A DNA stretch of 64,000 nucleotides from Edaphobacter sp. (GTDB lineage Bacteria; Acidobacteriota; Terriglobia; Terriglobales; Acidobacteriaceae), in the NCBI GenBank assembly GCA_025462645.1, contig JAOAPB010000033.1, forward strand, positions 62,001 to 126,000, given 5' to 3'. Shown here piece by piece: positions 56,892 through 64,000 of this stretch. A program made the translations under genes and the position numbers. The notes beneath the pieces are model-generated. The model was not told where the DNA came from and made no database searches. It saw only the letters and a program-made list of their open reading frames with translations. How positions within the stretch are numbered: position 1 is the first letter of the stretch; each line of letters begins with the position of its first letter.

Positions 56892-57257
56892 ATGCAGGAG
56901 AAAGTGACACAAGTGAAGATGGAGGAGGTGCGGTGCGCCTCTGGAGCTCCTATCACTGTACTCCGCTTTGCAGGCGATATAACCAGCGCCTCAAAGGCCG
57001 CCGTACTCGGCACCTATCAAGGAATACCAGAGAGTATCAAATGCATCCTTCTCGACTTTTCCGGTGTCGATTATCTCAACTCCAGTGGTATTGCGCTGAT
57101 CATTCAGATGATGATCAGCGCGAGCAAGAGCGGTCAGACGATCCAGACCTTTGGTCTCAAGCCGCACTTTCAAAAGGTCTTTACGATGGTTGGCATTACG
57201 AAATACACCACCCTCCATCCAGACGAGCAGACCGCGTGTGCCGCTTTCTCTGCCTGA
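56892..57257 (+). CDS. STAS-domain anti-sigma factor antagonist (RsbV-like)
   Basis: A 121-residue STAS protein. The phosphorylation loop reads LLDFSGVDYLNSSGIALI with candidate phosphoserines at residues 64-65. It would bind the kinase when dephosphorylated. ATG 56892 is set by the strong GGGGAGG at 56881-56887; the frame extends back to 56811 inside the kinase gene but is not used. It is the third gene of the operon. Confidence 0.9.
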   Translation: MQEKVTQVKMEEVRCASGAPITVLRFAGDITSASKAAVLGTYQGIPESIKCILLDFSGVDYLNSSGIALIIQMMISASKSGQTIQTFGLKPHFQKVFTMVGITKYTTLHPDEQTACAAFSA

Positions 57258-57482
57258 AGTGAGGCAACAAAGCAGTCAAACAACTTATTTGCTTTTGTAG
57301 ATCAAACCGCCCAGAGTAGTACCGGACTTCCTTCCCGTTGCGAAATGAGATTTGGGATTGATGCTAAAAAGCAGGTACACAGCGGCAGACGTTTTAATCC
57401 CCGTATCTTTAGATTTGCCTATAAAAATTGATTCCCTATTCCAGTGCAGGGTAGGATTCTGTCAGCGTGGAGGAGTGACCGT

Positions 57483-58592
57483 ATGGGATTGACGCGGCGA
57501 GAGTTTTCGAGACTTGGGGCTCTGGGGGCTATGGCGGGGTTTGTCCCTGACCTGCGGGCATCGGCTCAGGGGAGTGAACGTAAGGTCGGGTATTGCGTCA
57601 TCGGATTGGGAAGGATCGCAGACCACTTCATGCGGGGCGTGAAGCAGGGATCCACCTCTCAGATTACGGGGTTGGTCAGCGGTCATCGTGACAAGGCAGA
57701 GCGGATCGCGGCGCAATACGGTGTGCCAACGAGTTCGATCTATAGCTACGAAGACATGGATCGCATGCGTGAGAACAAATCGATCGATGCAGTGTATGTC
57801 GCACTGCCGAACAGCATGCATGCGGAGTACACCATACGGTCGGCCAAGGCAGGAAAACATGTTCTCTGCGAGAAGCCGATGTGCGTCTCGGTGAGCGAGG
57901 CCAGGGAGATGATTGCGGCGTGCAAGGAAGCCAACGTGAAGCTGATGATCGCTTACCGGTTGCACTATGAGCCAACTACGCTGAAGGCCATCAAGATGAT
58001 TCAGGATGGATTGCTGGGAAAGATACAGGCGATCGATAGTGCGAATGGCTTCAACATTGCTCCTGGTGAGTGGCGCTCTACCAAGAAATTGGGAGGCGGT
58101 GGACCGCTCATGGATGTGGGGATCTATTCGTTGAATGCCACGCGGTACCTTACCGGTGAGGAGCCGGAGAAGTTCACGGCTGTAGCTTCGACGATCGACC
58201 GTGACGGGCGATTTGATACGACGGAGGAAAATACAGCATGGACGATGCGATTTCCATCGGGCGTTCTGGCGAGTTGCAACACAACGTATGGCGCGGCGAT
58301 GCCGGGGTACTACAAGGTGTTCGGGTCGAAGGGATGGCTCGAGGTAGATTCGTTCGGGTATCAGAACCTTCGACTACGGGCGAACTATACGCCCGAAGGC
58401 AAAAACAGTTCGGCTACCACTCTGGACGAGACGAATCCGGAGCCCGACCCGAAGCAGTTCGAGCGACAGGCCGACCACTTCACGCAGTGCATTCTGCAGA
58501 ACAAAACACCGAAGACCCCCGGTGAGGAGGGCCTTCGGGATATGCAACACATTCAGTCGATCTATCGGGCTGCCGGGATCAGTTTCGACTGA
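57483..58592 (+). CDS. Tat-exported Gfo/Idh/MocA family oxidoreductase
   Basis: A 369-residue NAD(P)-dependent oxidoreductase. A twin-arginine leader (TRREFSRLGALGAMAGF) precedes the Rossmann motif VIGLGRIADHFM, and CEKPMCVSVSEA contains the family EKP motif. The C-terminal domain has LMDVGIYSLNATRYLTG with conserved Asp/His-like positions. Export suggests that the cofactor is tightly bound, as in glucose-fructose oxidoreductase. The substrate is probably a sugar or glucoside. ATG 57483 follows GGAGGAG. Confidence 0.88.
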   Translation: MGLTRREFSRLGALGAMAGFVPDLRASAQGSERKVGYCVIGLGRIADHFMRGVKQGSTSQITGLVSGHRDKAERIAAQYGVPTSSIYSYEDMDRMRENKSIDAVYVALPNSMHAEYTIRSAKAGKHVLCEKPMCVSVSEAREMIAACKEANVKLMIAYRLHYEPTTLKAIKMIQDGLLGKIQAIDSANGFNIAPGEWRSTKKLGGGGPLMDVGIYSLNATRYLTGEEPEKFTAVASTIDRDGRFDTTEENTAWTMRFPSGVLASCNTTYGAAMPGYYKVFGSKGWLEVDSFGYQNLRLRANYTPEGKNSSATTLDETNPEPDPKQFERQADHFTQCILQNKTPKTPGEEGLRDMQHIQSIYRAAGISFD

Positions 58593-58633
58593 AAGCTATC
58601 CCATGTCAGGCCTTCGAGGGACGAGCTGTGTCT

Positions 58634-59548
58634 CTACGGGGCGATGCGTGTTCCGGGCCGGACCTCCGCGGGGGCGCGAACTTTAGTCTTCGGAAGGTTG
58701 GTGGAGAACTTGATCCGGACGAGGTCGGCATTCCCGGGAGCGGTGAAGGTGGCAGCATAGCTCTCGGCGATCGAATCAGTGAACTGCTTGAGGAAGGGGC
58801 CCATGGAGACGGGGTTGCCGGTGCCCTGGAAGTAAGCGCGACCACCCGTGCTCTCCGAAACCTGCGAGAGATAGTTCTGGCCACTGAAGCTGGCAGCACC
58901 GCCCCGAATACCCGCGTCCGTGTAGTAAATCGAGTAGACAGCGATGCCGGCGCGCTGGGCGTCTCGAATGGCTGAGTCGACGTACGGACTGTTCTGATTC
59001 ATTGGGCTAACGCTGCCGTTATAGGGATCGACACCGTTGGTGATCATAAGGACGAAGCGTGCCTTGGGAGTTTGCTCCTCACTCGAGGACGGCCACCTCT
59101 TCGCAAAGTCGGAGAGACAGAAGTAGGGGCTGGCGCTGACTCCGGCTGTGCCAAGGGGGATGCGGACGGCTTTGGCTGCGGCGGCATAGTCCGTGGTGAA
59201 GTCCTGCGTCGAAACCACGCGACCATTCTGCATGTAGCCGATAAAAATCTCGGTCCCATTGGGGAGCGATGTAACGAAGTTACGGATGTCGCTTATCTGT
59301 CGGCCAACACTGGTGCGGAGTCCATCGTCGATAAGTAGGGCGATCTGCGCTCCGGTGGGTGGAATTGGAGCAACACTGGTAATCGGAGTATCGCGGCCGT
59401 TAAGCTTCAGGCTCAGATTTTGCGGAGTGGGATTCTGGTGAGAGTTGGAATCGAGGGTTACAAGAGTTTGAGTTGCCGTGGGGCCTTCCTGTTGGGCGGG
59501 AGCGAAGGTTGCGGTGAGGAGGGTTAAAGTGAGGAGGTAGCGAGTCAT
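58634..59548 (-). CDS. Exported VWA-domain protein (VWFA-related)
   Basis: A protein of about 304 residues with signal peptide (YLLTLTLLTATFAPAQQ). The VWA-like domain begins QIALLIDDGLRTSVGRQI; the MIDAS-type motif is only partly kept (D-D-G instead of D-x-S-x-S). Later parts include RFVLMITNGVDPYNG and AYFQGTGNPVSMGPFLKQF. Such proteins are common in Acidobacteria, with no settled function. ATG 59548 has a GAAGGGAAG site; the frame extends to 59650. Confidence 0.8.
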   Translation of the reverse strand: MTRYLLTLTLLTATFAPAQQEGPTATQTLVTLDSNSHQNPTPQNLSLKLNGRDTPITSVAPIPPTGAQIALLIDDGLRTSVGRQISDIRNFVTSLPNGTEIFIGYMQNGRVVSTQDFTTDYAAAAKAVRIPLGTAGVSASPYFCLSDFAKRWPSSSEEQTPKARFVLMITNGVDPYNGSVSPMNQNSPYVDSAIRDAQRAGIAVYSIYYTDAGIRGGAASFSGQNYLSQVSESTGGRAYFQGTGNPVSMGPFLKQFTDSIAESYAATFTAPGNADLVRIKFSTNLPKTKVRAPAEVRPGTRIAP

Positions 59549-59669
59549 TGTCTTCCCTTCGCTCATTAGACGCTTGGAATGAACAAAACGACCCACCTTA
59601 TCGCAAACCGGCGAAGGGATGGGTCGTTTCATTTGTGGGAGCACGCTCAATACTTCTTCGAAGTGCCAA

Positions 59670-62135
59670 TCAATCTCCGCCGATTCTTACCTTGAGACCC
59701 GCACGCACGGTGAAGGGCAGGCCCGGGTACCCAATTGGCCCGATGTGCTGCTGAGAAAGTAGATTGCCGAGTTCGGTGAAGGCGGTTAGGTGGCGGTTGA
59801 TGGCATAGGTCCCGTTAAGGTCAAGCTTGGCGTAGCCAAAGTCGAGGTCTTTGTTAGGGAGCAGAAGAGTGTTGCCCCCATTGAAGTCGTTGTAGGACTG
59901 AAAGGTCGAATCGTCGCTGCGGCTGGCAAGCGCTCCCTTGAAGGCGGCGCTGAATTTGGTGCCGGTGTACTCAGCGGCGAAGAAGCCGGTGTGCGGCGGA
60001 CGACGGAAGGGACGGGCTCCGACAAGAGGATAGCTGGAGCCGATGGGAATGCCGGGAAGATTTGGATTCGTGGCGGACGTTCCATTCGCGGCGGCATCGC
60101 TCGAGAAGGACTGTGTCACGACGGATGCCAGATAGGTATAGCCGCCCCGCAGGAAGAGATGATTAAGCGGTTGGTACTGGACCTCGATCTCAAGTCCCTG
60201 AGCACGGAACTCGAGGGTGTTGAGCAGGGCTCCATAGAGTTGAGCCACGCTCGTCTTGATGCCGAACACACTCTCGAGCGTACCTTTGTCTATGAAGTCC
60301 AGCTGGTGATCGAACTGGTTATGGAAGTAGCCGCCCTTGAGAATGAGCCTCTGGTTGAGGATGTTCTGCTCGACTCCTATATCGTAAGTGCGCGAGCGGA
60401 GAGCCTGAATGGGCTTGACGTTGTAGTCGGCAATGGCAGTAGTGTTCCCTGCCGTCAGGAGCTGCCCATAGAGGCTGGTGAACTCGCTGGAGAGCGATGG
60501 CTCCTGGACGCCGGTCGCCACGCTGGCCCGAAGGCGTGTGCCATGGAAGAACCGCGCGCTGGGCCGAACGGGAACGTACGCCAGGCCGATCCGAGGAGTT
60601 CCGGCGATGCCATACAGGTGGTTCTTCTCAACCGCTCCGCCCAGAGAATAGAAGAGCCGGTTCTTGATGTCGCCCTGGAACTGGAGGGTGTACTGGAAGT
60701 TCGTCCGCTGAAGCTTCTGGTTCGTAAAGAAGGCAGGGTTGACGAAGCTCCCGCGTTCGTCCTCGTAGCGAAAGCTGAAGAGCGCGGTGATGCGCTTGGG
60801 AAAGGTGTAGTCGGTTTGGTAGTAGAGCTCGTCCCGATTCGAAACTGCATCATTGCGCGATGGAGACGTGCTGTCGAAGTTAAGCGCAGCGCGACCCGTG
60901 GCGGAGTAGCCGTTGGCTCCTCGAATCGTGACGACATCGCCATAGTAGGTCGTAAAGCCAAAGGCAGTCACCGGCAAGCCGACAGGCTCGTAGGAATACA
61001 ACTGCTCCCGTTTGCGGGCGATGCCATAGCGGACGAGGTTGTGCCAGTTCCCCTGCGTGCGGTTCTCCAGCGTAAGACCGGAGTAGAGGTCCTGGTCGGC
61101 CTGCTTGCCGTTAGAGGAGATGCCGAAGAAGTCATGCGCATTGGGTGTGCCGGTGGCGGAGACCCCGTTGCGAAGGGTAAACCTTGCCTGCGTATTGGCG
61201 GTGAGGCTGTAGCCGAGATTAGCCACGCTCGTAGCCGAGTGATACCTGTCCAACGGAAGTGCATTGGAGCTGTCGAAACGGCTGAAGGCTCCGTAGTAGT
61301 CGAGTTTGTTGTGCGCGCCGGAGAGGGCGACCTCGTTCCGATAGGTATGGAAGTTGCCGGCGTCCCCGGAGTAGTTGATGACTGGGTGCATGGAGCTGCC
61401 GCGTGGGCTGGCCATGTTCACGACCGAGGCCACCGCATCGGACCCATAGAGCGCCGAGTTGGGTCCGCGATACAGCTCGACGCCCGAGATGGTGGGACCG
61501 GTAAGGCCGGTCGACGAGACGGTACCGAAGTCGAAGCGGCCGCCCACGTCGTTGGCCGGAATGCCGTCGATGAGAACCTTGTTGGCGTCCGAGTTGCCGC
61601 CACGCACGAACAGCGAGCCCACGCCGCCATACTGGCCGGTCAACACGACGGTGCTACCAGGGGAGTAGCGGAGCTCATCGACGATGCCGACGCGGGTAGC
61701 GAGCGCGGACGGTGGAATCAGGGTAATCGCGGAGCTCGCCTGTTGCAGCGGCGTAGGCAATCCGGTCGTGGTAACTGTAACCTGCGCGGTGACCGTCGCG
61801 ATCTCAAGGATGATATTGCGAGTAATAATGTCGGTCCTGCCGCCGTAGAAATCCTGGCCGATGCTTGGGGTAAAGGTGGCTGCGGAGGTAAGCAAAACGA
61901 ACCGTCCGGGAGCGGTGCTGCGGATCTCGAAGGAGCCATCCGGGCTGCTTGTCGCGGAGGCGGCGACCTGTTTGCCCTGGATGAGCTGGACGCGGGCTCC
62001 GGCGACCGCCGCGCCCAGAGGATCGGTCACGGTGCCACGAACGATGACGGCATGGGAGGAGAGCGCGCTTGCAAGGAGAAAAAGAACGGCAGATAGAAGG
62101 TGCGAGGCCGATAACCGGCGCACGGGCGTAGACAT
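59670..62135 (-). CDS. btuB: TonB-dependent outer-membrane receptor, probable cobalamin transporter
   Basis: An 821-residue receptor. The signal peptide (LLSAVLFLLASALSSHA) is followed by a carboxypeptidase-regulatory-like domain (VRGTVTDPLGAAVAGARVQL), a plug domain with FVRGGNSDANKVLIDGIPAN, and a 22-stranded-type barrel ending TVRAGLKVRIGGD. Plug sequences resemble BtuB-type receptors. A cobalamin riboswitch directly upstream makes vitamin B12 or a corrinoid the likely ligand, which is the basis of the symbol. ATG 62135 follows GGAGGAG; the frame open to 62225 runs into the riboswitch and is not coding. Confidence 0.85.
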   Translation of the reverse strand: MSTPVRRLSASHLLSAVLFLLASALSSHAVIVRGTVTDPLGAAVAGARVQLIQGKQVAASATSSPDGSFEIRSTAPGRFVLLTSAATFTPSIGQDFYGGRTDIITRNIILEIATVTAQVTVTTTGLPTPLQQASSAITLIPPSALATRVGIVDELRYSPGSTVVLTGQYGGVGSLFVRGGNSDANKVLIDGIPANDVGGRFDFGTVSSTGLTGPTISGVELYRGPNSALYGSDAVASVVNMASPRGSSMHPVINYSGDAGNFHTYRNEVALSGAHNKLDYYGAFSRFDSSNALPLDRYHSATSVANLGYSLTANTQARFTLRNGVSATGTPNAHDFFGISSNGKQADQDLYSGLTLENRTQGNWHNLVRYGIARKREQLYSYEPVGLPVTAFGFTTYYGDVVTIRGANGYSATGRAALNFDSTSPSRNDAVSNRDELYYQTDYTFPKRITALFSFRYEDERGSFVNPAFFTNQKLQRTNFQYTLQFQGDIKNRLFYSLGGAVEKNHLYGIAGTPRIGLAYVPVRPSARFFHGTRLRASVATGVQEPSLSSEFTSLYGQLLTAGNTTAIADYNVKPIQALRSRTYDIGVEQNILNQRLILKGGYFHNQFDHQLDFIDKGTLESVFGIKTSVAQLYGALLNTLEFRAQGLEIEVQYQPLNHLFLRGGYTYLASVVTQSFSSDAAANGTSATNPNLPGIPIGSSYPLVGARPFRRPPHTGFFAAEYTGTKFSAAFKGALASRSDDSTFQSYNDFNGGNTLLLPNKDLDFGYAKLDLNGTYAINRHLTAFTELGNLLSQQHIGPIGYPGLPFTVRAGLKVRIGGD

Positions 62136-62180
62136 GAATGAGGCTCCTCCGTTCCCCCCCGGGAACGTGGTTGGATGTGC

Positions 62181-62374
62181 GCTGGCGGAACCGGTCTCCT
62201 GACTGACGCGATACATGCCGGCCATGGTACTGGAGGCCTCCCTTCCCGACGCCGGGCGGCGTTAGTGGGAGTCCCTCTGGCTGACATTCATACTCTTTAA
62301 ATGGAAGAGTGTGCGCGAATCACAGTTGCGGGGCAGTGGCGGATTTTCACCGCGCTTCCCGAACATTCCGTTGC
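62181..62374 (-). ncRNA. Cobalamin riboswitch upstream of the TonB receptor gene
   Basis: On the minus strand the conserved core GGGAAGCGCGGTGAAAATCC (62360-62341) is followed by GCCACTGCCCCGCAACTGTGA and, about 110 nt later, by the B12 box AGTCAGGAGACCGGTTCC ending at 62187. Outer arms CGGAA (near 62370) and TTCCG (near 62190) can pair as a closing helix. The remaining 45 nt to the start codon form the expression platform. B12 binding would repress the receptor. Confidence 0.9.
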
Positions 62375-62468
62375 GGGACAAAGTGAAGTTGAACAACTGG
62401 CGATGGTCCGCTCGGTCGCAGGTCTGGGTGAGATTCAAGTTTGAGGCATTGCCGGTTGGAAGTCAAAG

Positions 62469-63290
62469 CTACTCCGGCATGCTCATTAAACCGCGCCGCA
62501 AAGGCCAAAGATGATTGAGAGGCCCACGTCCATGCCCCAAAGGGGAAGCCGTACGAATCGCCTCGGCCACATAGCCCTTCGCCGCCAGAGCAGCCGGATA
62601 AGCACCATCCCCCAAAACCAACCGGCTCAGCAGCGCACTCGAAAGCGCACAACCGGTCCCATGGGTAGAGCGCGTGACAACCCGCTCTCCCTCAAACCAG
62701 TGCTCCTCGCCCGAGCCTGTAAGAAGGTAATCGTCCGGCCGCTCAAGGTGCCCACCCGTGGCAAAGACATTCAATCCTGCATACCCCTGCTGCAAAGCCC
62801 GCGCCGCCTCCGGCAGGTCGTCGCGATGATTTACAGGTACCCCACTGAGCAGAGCAAGCTCATCCAGATTAGGGGTAATCCAGTCAACCAGGGGCAACAA
62901 CCGCTCGCGCAGCAACGTAATTCCATCAACATCAAGCAGATCCCTGCCAGAGCTGGAGCGCACTACCGGATCCAGAACGACCGGGATGCGCTCTCCTGAG
63001 CTACGCAGTTGAGCTAGAAAATCAGCCACCGCGGCCACCACCGAGGCAGTCCCAAGCATCCCAATCTTTATCCCCTTCGCTGGCAGATCGGCATAGAGGT
63101 GTTCGAGCGTTGCGCGAACAGTTTCGTCAGGCACTGGATGGGTCTCCAATACTCCGATAGTCGACTGAACGGTCAGGTTGGTTATGCACGAGGTTCCAAA
63201 TAGGCCATGCGCAGCGAAGACCATCAAGTCCGCCGTCACCCCGGCGCCTGAGGAAGGATCATAGCCGGCGATAGTCAGAGCACTCTGCAT
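62469..63290 (-). CDS. thiD: Hydroxymethylpyrimidine / phosphomethylpyrimidine kinase
   Basis: A ribokinase-like kinase of 273 residues phosphorylating HMP and HMP-P in thiamine synthesis. It has LTIAGYDPSSGAGVTADL at the N-terminus, VVLDPVVRSSSGRDLL in the middle, and the anion hole THGTGCALSSALLSRL near the C-terminus. The terminal region is typical of stand-alone ThiD without a ThiE fusion. The cobalamin riboswitch lies about 95 nt past its stop on the same strand. No TPP riboswitch was seen upstream. Confidence 0.93.
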   Translation of the reverse strand: MQSALTIAGYDPSSGAGVTADLMVFAAHGLFGTSCITNLTVQSTIGVLETHPVPDETVRATLEHLYADLPAKGIKIGMLGTASVVAAVADFLAQLRSSGERIPVVLDPVVRSSSGRDLLDVDGITLLRERLLPLVDWITPNLDELALLSGVPVNHRDDLPEAARALQQGYAGLNVFATGGHLERPDDYLLTGSGEEHWFEGERVVTRSTHGTGCALSSALLSRLVLGDGAYPAALAAKGYVAEAIRTASPLGHGRGPLNHLWPLRRGLMSMPE

Positions 63291-63537
63291 TTTGGTGACG
63301 CGAAGAGAAAATTGGGCCTTTTAGGAACTTTCGAAAAAATATCAGGATCGCAGGGGAATGTCTTGTGAAGGATGAATTCGGCGTTAAAACGGCCCGATTT
63401 GGGCGAATAGCGGACGCCGGACTTGGAAATTCCTTTAGCACAACCACCATCTCGGGGCAAGCCAGTAGAGCAGCTAAATGCCGGACAGTGTTTGACTTAG
63501 CTATTTCAACCCAGGACAATAAGGAGTGGAGCTAACT

Positions 63538-64000
63538 ATGAAAATGATTCCAGCCAATATGCGAGACAAAAGTGTCTCGATGATGAAAGCGGGAGTTGCT
63601 GCGGTGACGCTCATTCTTACACTCGGAGCCTCAGCCTCAGCTCCCGATGCTCCTGTCGATGCGAAGACGCCACCCACCGCCACACCCAAGGCCATCAAGC
63701 ACAGGCACTGGTTTGAGATCGGACAGGCATCCTGGTACGGCAAGTACTTCCAGGGCCGCAAGACAGCCGCTGGCGAGACCTACGACATGAACGGCCTCAC
63801 CTGCGCCCACCGGACCCTTCCCCTGGGCAGCTGGATCAGGGTAACCAACCTCAAGAACCGCAAGTCCGTCTTTGTCCGGGTCAACGATCGTGGCCCCGTA
63901 CCGGAGAATCGCATCGTCGACCTCTCCTACGGCGCAGCCCAGAGGGTAGGAATAGCTGGCATCGCCAAGGTAAAGCTCGAGACCGTGCGCAACGGCGATC
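63538..64000 (+). CDS. rlpA: RlpA-family septal ring lytic transglycosylase, N-terminal part (cut by window edge)
   Basis: The frame from ATG 63538 is open to the window end (154 codons). A signal segment (AGVAAVTLILTLGASASA) is followed by the double-psi beta-barrel of RlpA: GQASWYGKYFQGRKTAAGE, THRTLPLG-type AHRTLPLGSWIRVTNLKN and VRVNDRGPVPENRIVDLS with the catalytic Asp. RlpA cleaves denuded glycan strands at the division septum. AAGGAG (63521) and GGAG (63528) lie upstream. Any SPOR domain would be beyond the edge. Confidence 0.9.
   Translation, partial: MKMIPANMRDKSVSMMKAGVAAVTLILTLGASASAPDAPVDAKTPPTATPKAIKHRHWFEIGQASWYGKYFQGRKTAAGETYDMNGLTCAHRTLPLGSWIRVTNLKNRKSVFVRVNDRGPVPENRIVDLSYGAAQRVGIAGIAKVKLETVRNGD

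Noticed and set aside
59790..62096. A 768-codon open frame on the strand opposite the TonB receptor
   Set aside because: The sense strand has signal peptide, plug and barrel motifs; the antisense translation has none and is a GC-codon shadow.
62136..62225. Extension of the TonB receptor frame into the upstream region
   Set aside because: This DNA is the expression platform and the 3' end of the cobalamin riboswitch.
1..64000. CRISPR array or prophage
   Set aside because: No regularly spaced direct repeats and no phage structural, integrase or Cas genes were recognised.

Overview
The window reads as chromosomal DNA of a Gram-negative soil-type bacterium, most likely an Acidobacteriota member of the Terriglobia (Granulicella/Edaphobacter/Terriglobus-like). 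This is inferred from the ADP-heptose/LPS genes beside a DUF4254 protein, paired DUF3857 transglutaminase-like proteins, a secretin carrying a cohesin domain, a VWFA-type exported protein, carboxypeptidase-regulatory-like exported proteins, 7TM-PP2C phosphatases and a DUF1800 protein. No rRNA or other taxonomic marker was used. There are two tRNA genes (Lys-TTT, Ser-GGA), one cobalamin riboswitch, one short TIR-bounded insertion, and no CRISPR array.

Layout. 1-4.2 kb: LPS inner-core block (DUF4254, GT9 heptosyltransferase, hldE, hldD), then tRNA-Lys. 4.8-13.8 kb: a MinD/BcsQ-like ATPase, two exported DUF3857 proteins (the second with a 1-nt frameshift near its end), a polytopic membrane protein and a UPF0104/MprF-type flippase-like protein. 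13.9-24.4 kb: housekeeping genes (argS, PfpI-type protein, pepA, smpB), a secretin plus two pseudopilins, an M48 protease and queF. 24.6-28.8 kb: an isoquinoline-1-oxidoreductase-like pair divergent from an ArsR-SRPBCC-DoxX operon. 28.9-40 kb: an accessory-looking stretch holding a pseudogene split by a MITE-like element, a DUF1801 protein, a 3-hydroxyisobutyrate-dehydrogenase-type enzyme, a two-gene cassette (subtilisin/thermolysin-like fusion protease plus ComEC-like metallo-beta-lactamase protein), a tartrate/D-malate dehydrogenase and an FGGY kinase. 40-51.4 kb: GT2, quinone reductase, alpha-L-fucosidase, a frameshifted DUF1800 gene, thiS, GT4 and a tandem pair of exported carboxypeptidase-regulatory-like proteins. 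51.5-64 kb: tRNA-Ser, a 7TM-PP2C phosphatase, a PEP-CTERM protein, an RsbU/RsbW/RsbV-like partner-switching operon, a Gfo/Idh oxidoreductase, a VWA protein, a cobalamin-riboswitch-controlled TonB receptor, thiD and the start of an RlpA protein.

The most unusual locus is 31630-36734. A 1187-residue protein without a visible signal peptide carries a complete subtilisin triad and, later in the same chain, a thermolysin-like HExxH...E zinc site. It is followed after 12 nt by a ComEC/Rec2-like metallo-beta-lactamase-fold gene. Protease plus MBL pairing resembles parts of some bacterial conflict systems, so this is the best candidate here for an undescribed system, although a function is not demonstrated. 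Three genes (8857-10895, 31630-33158, 43920-45949) each appear to lack exactly one nucleotide. Either the assembly carries indel errors or these genes are decaying.
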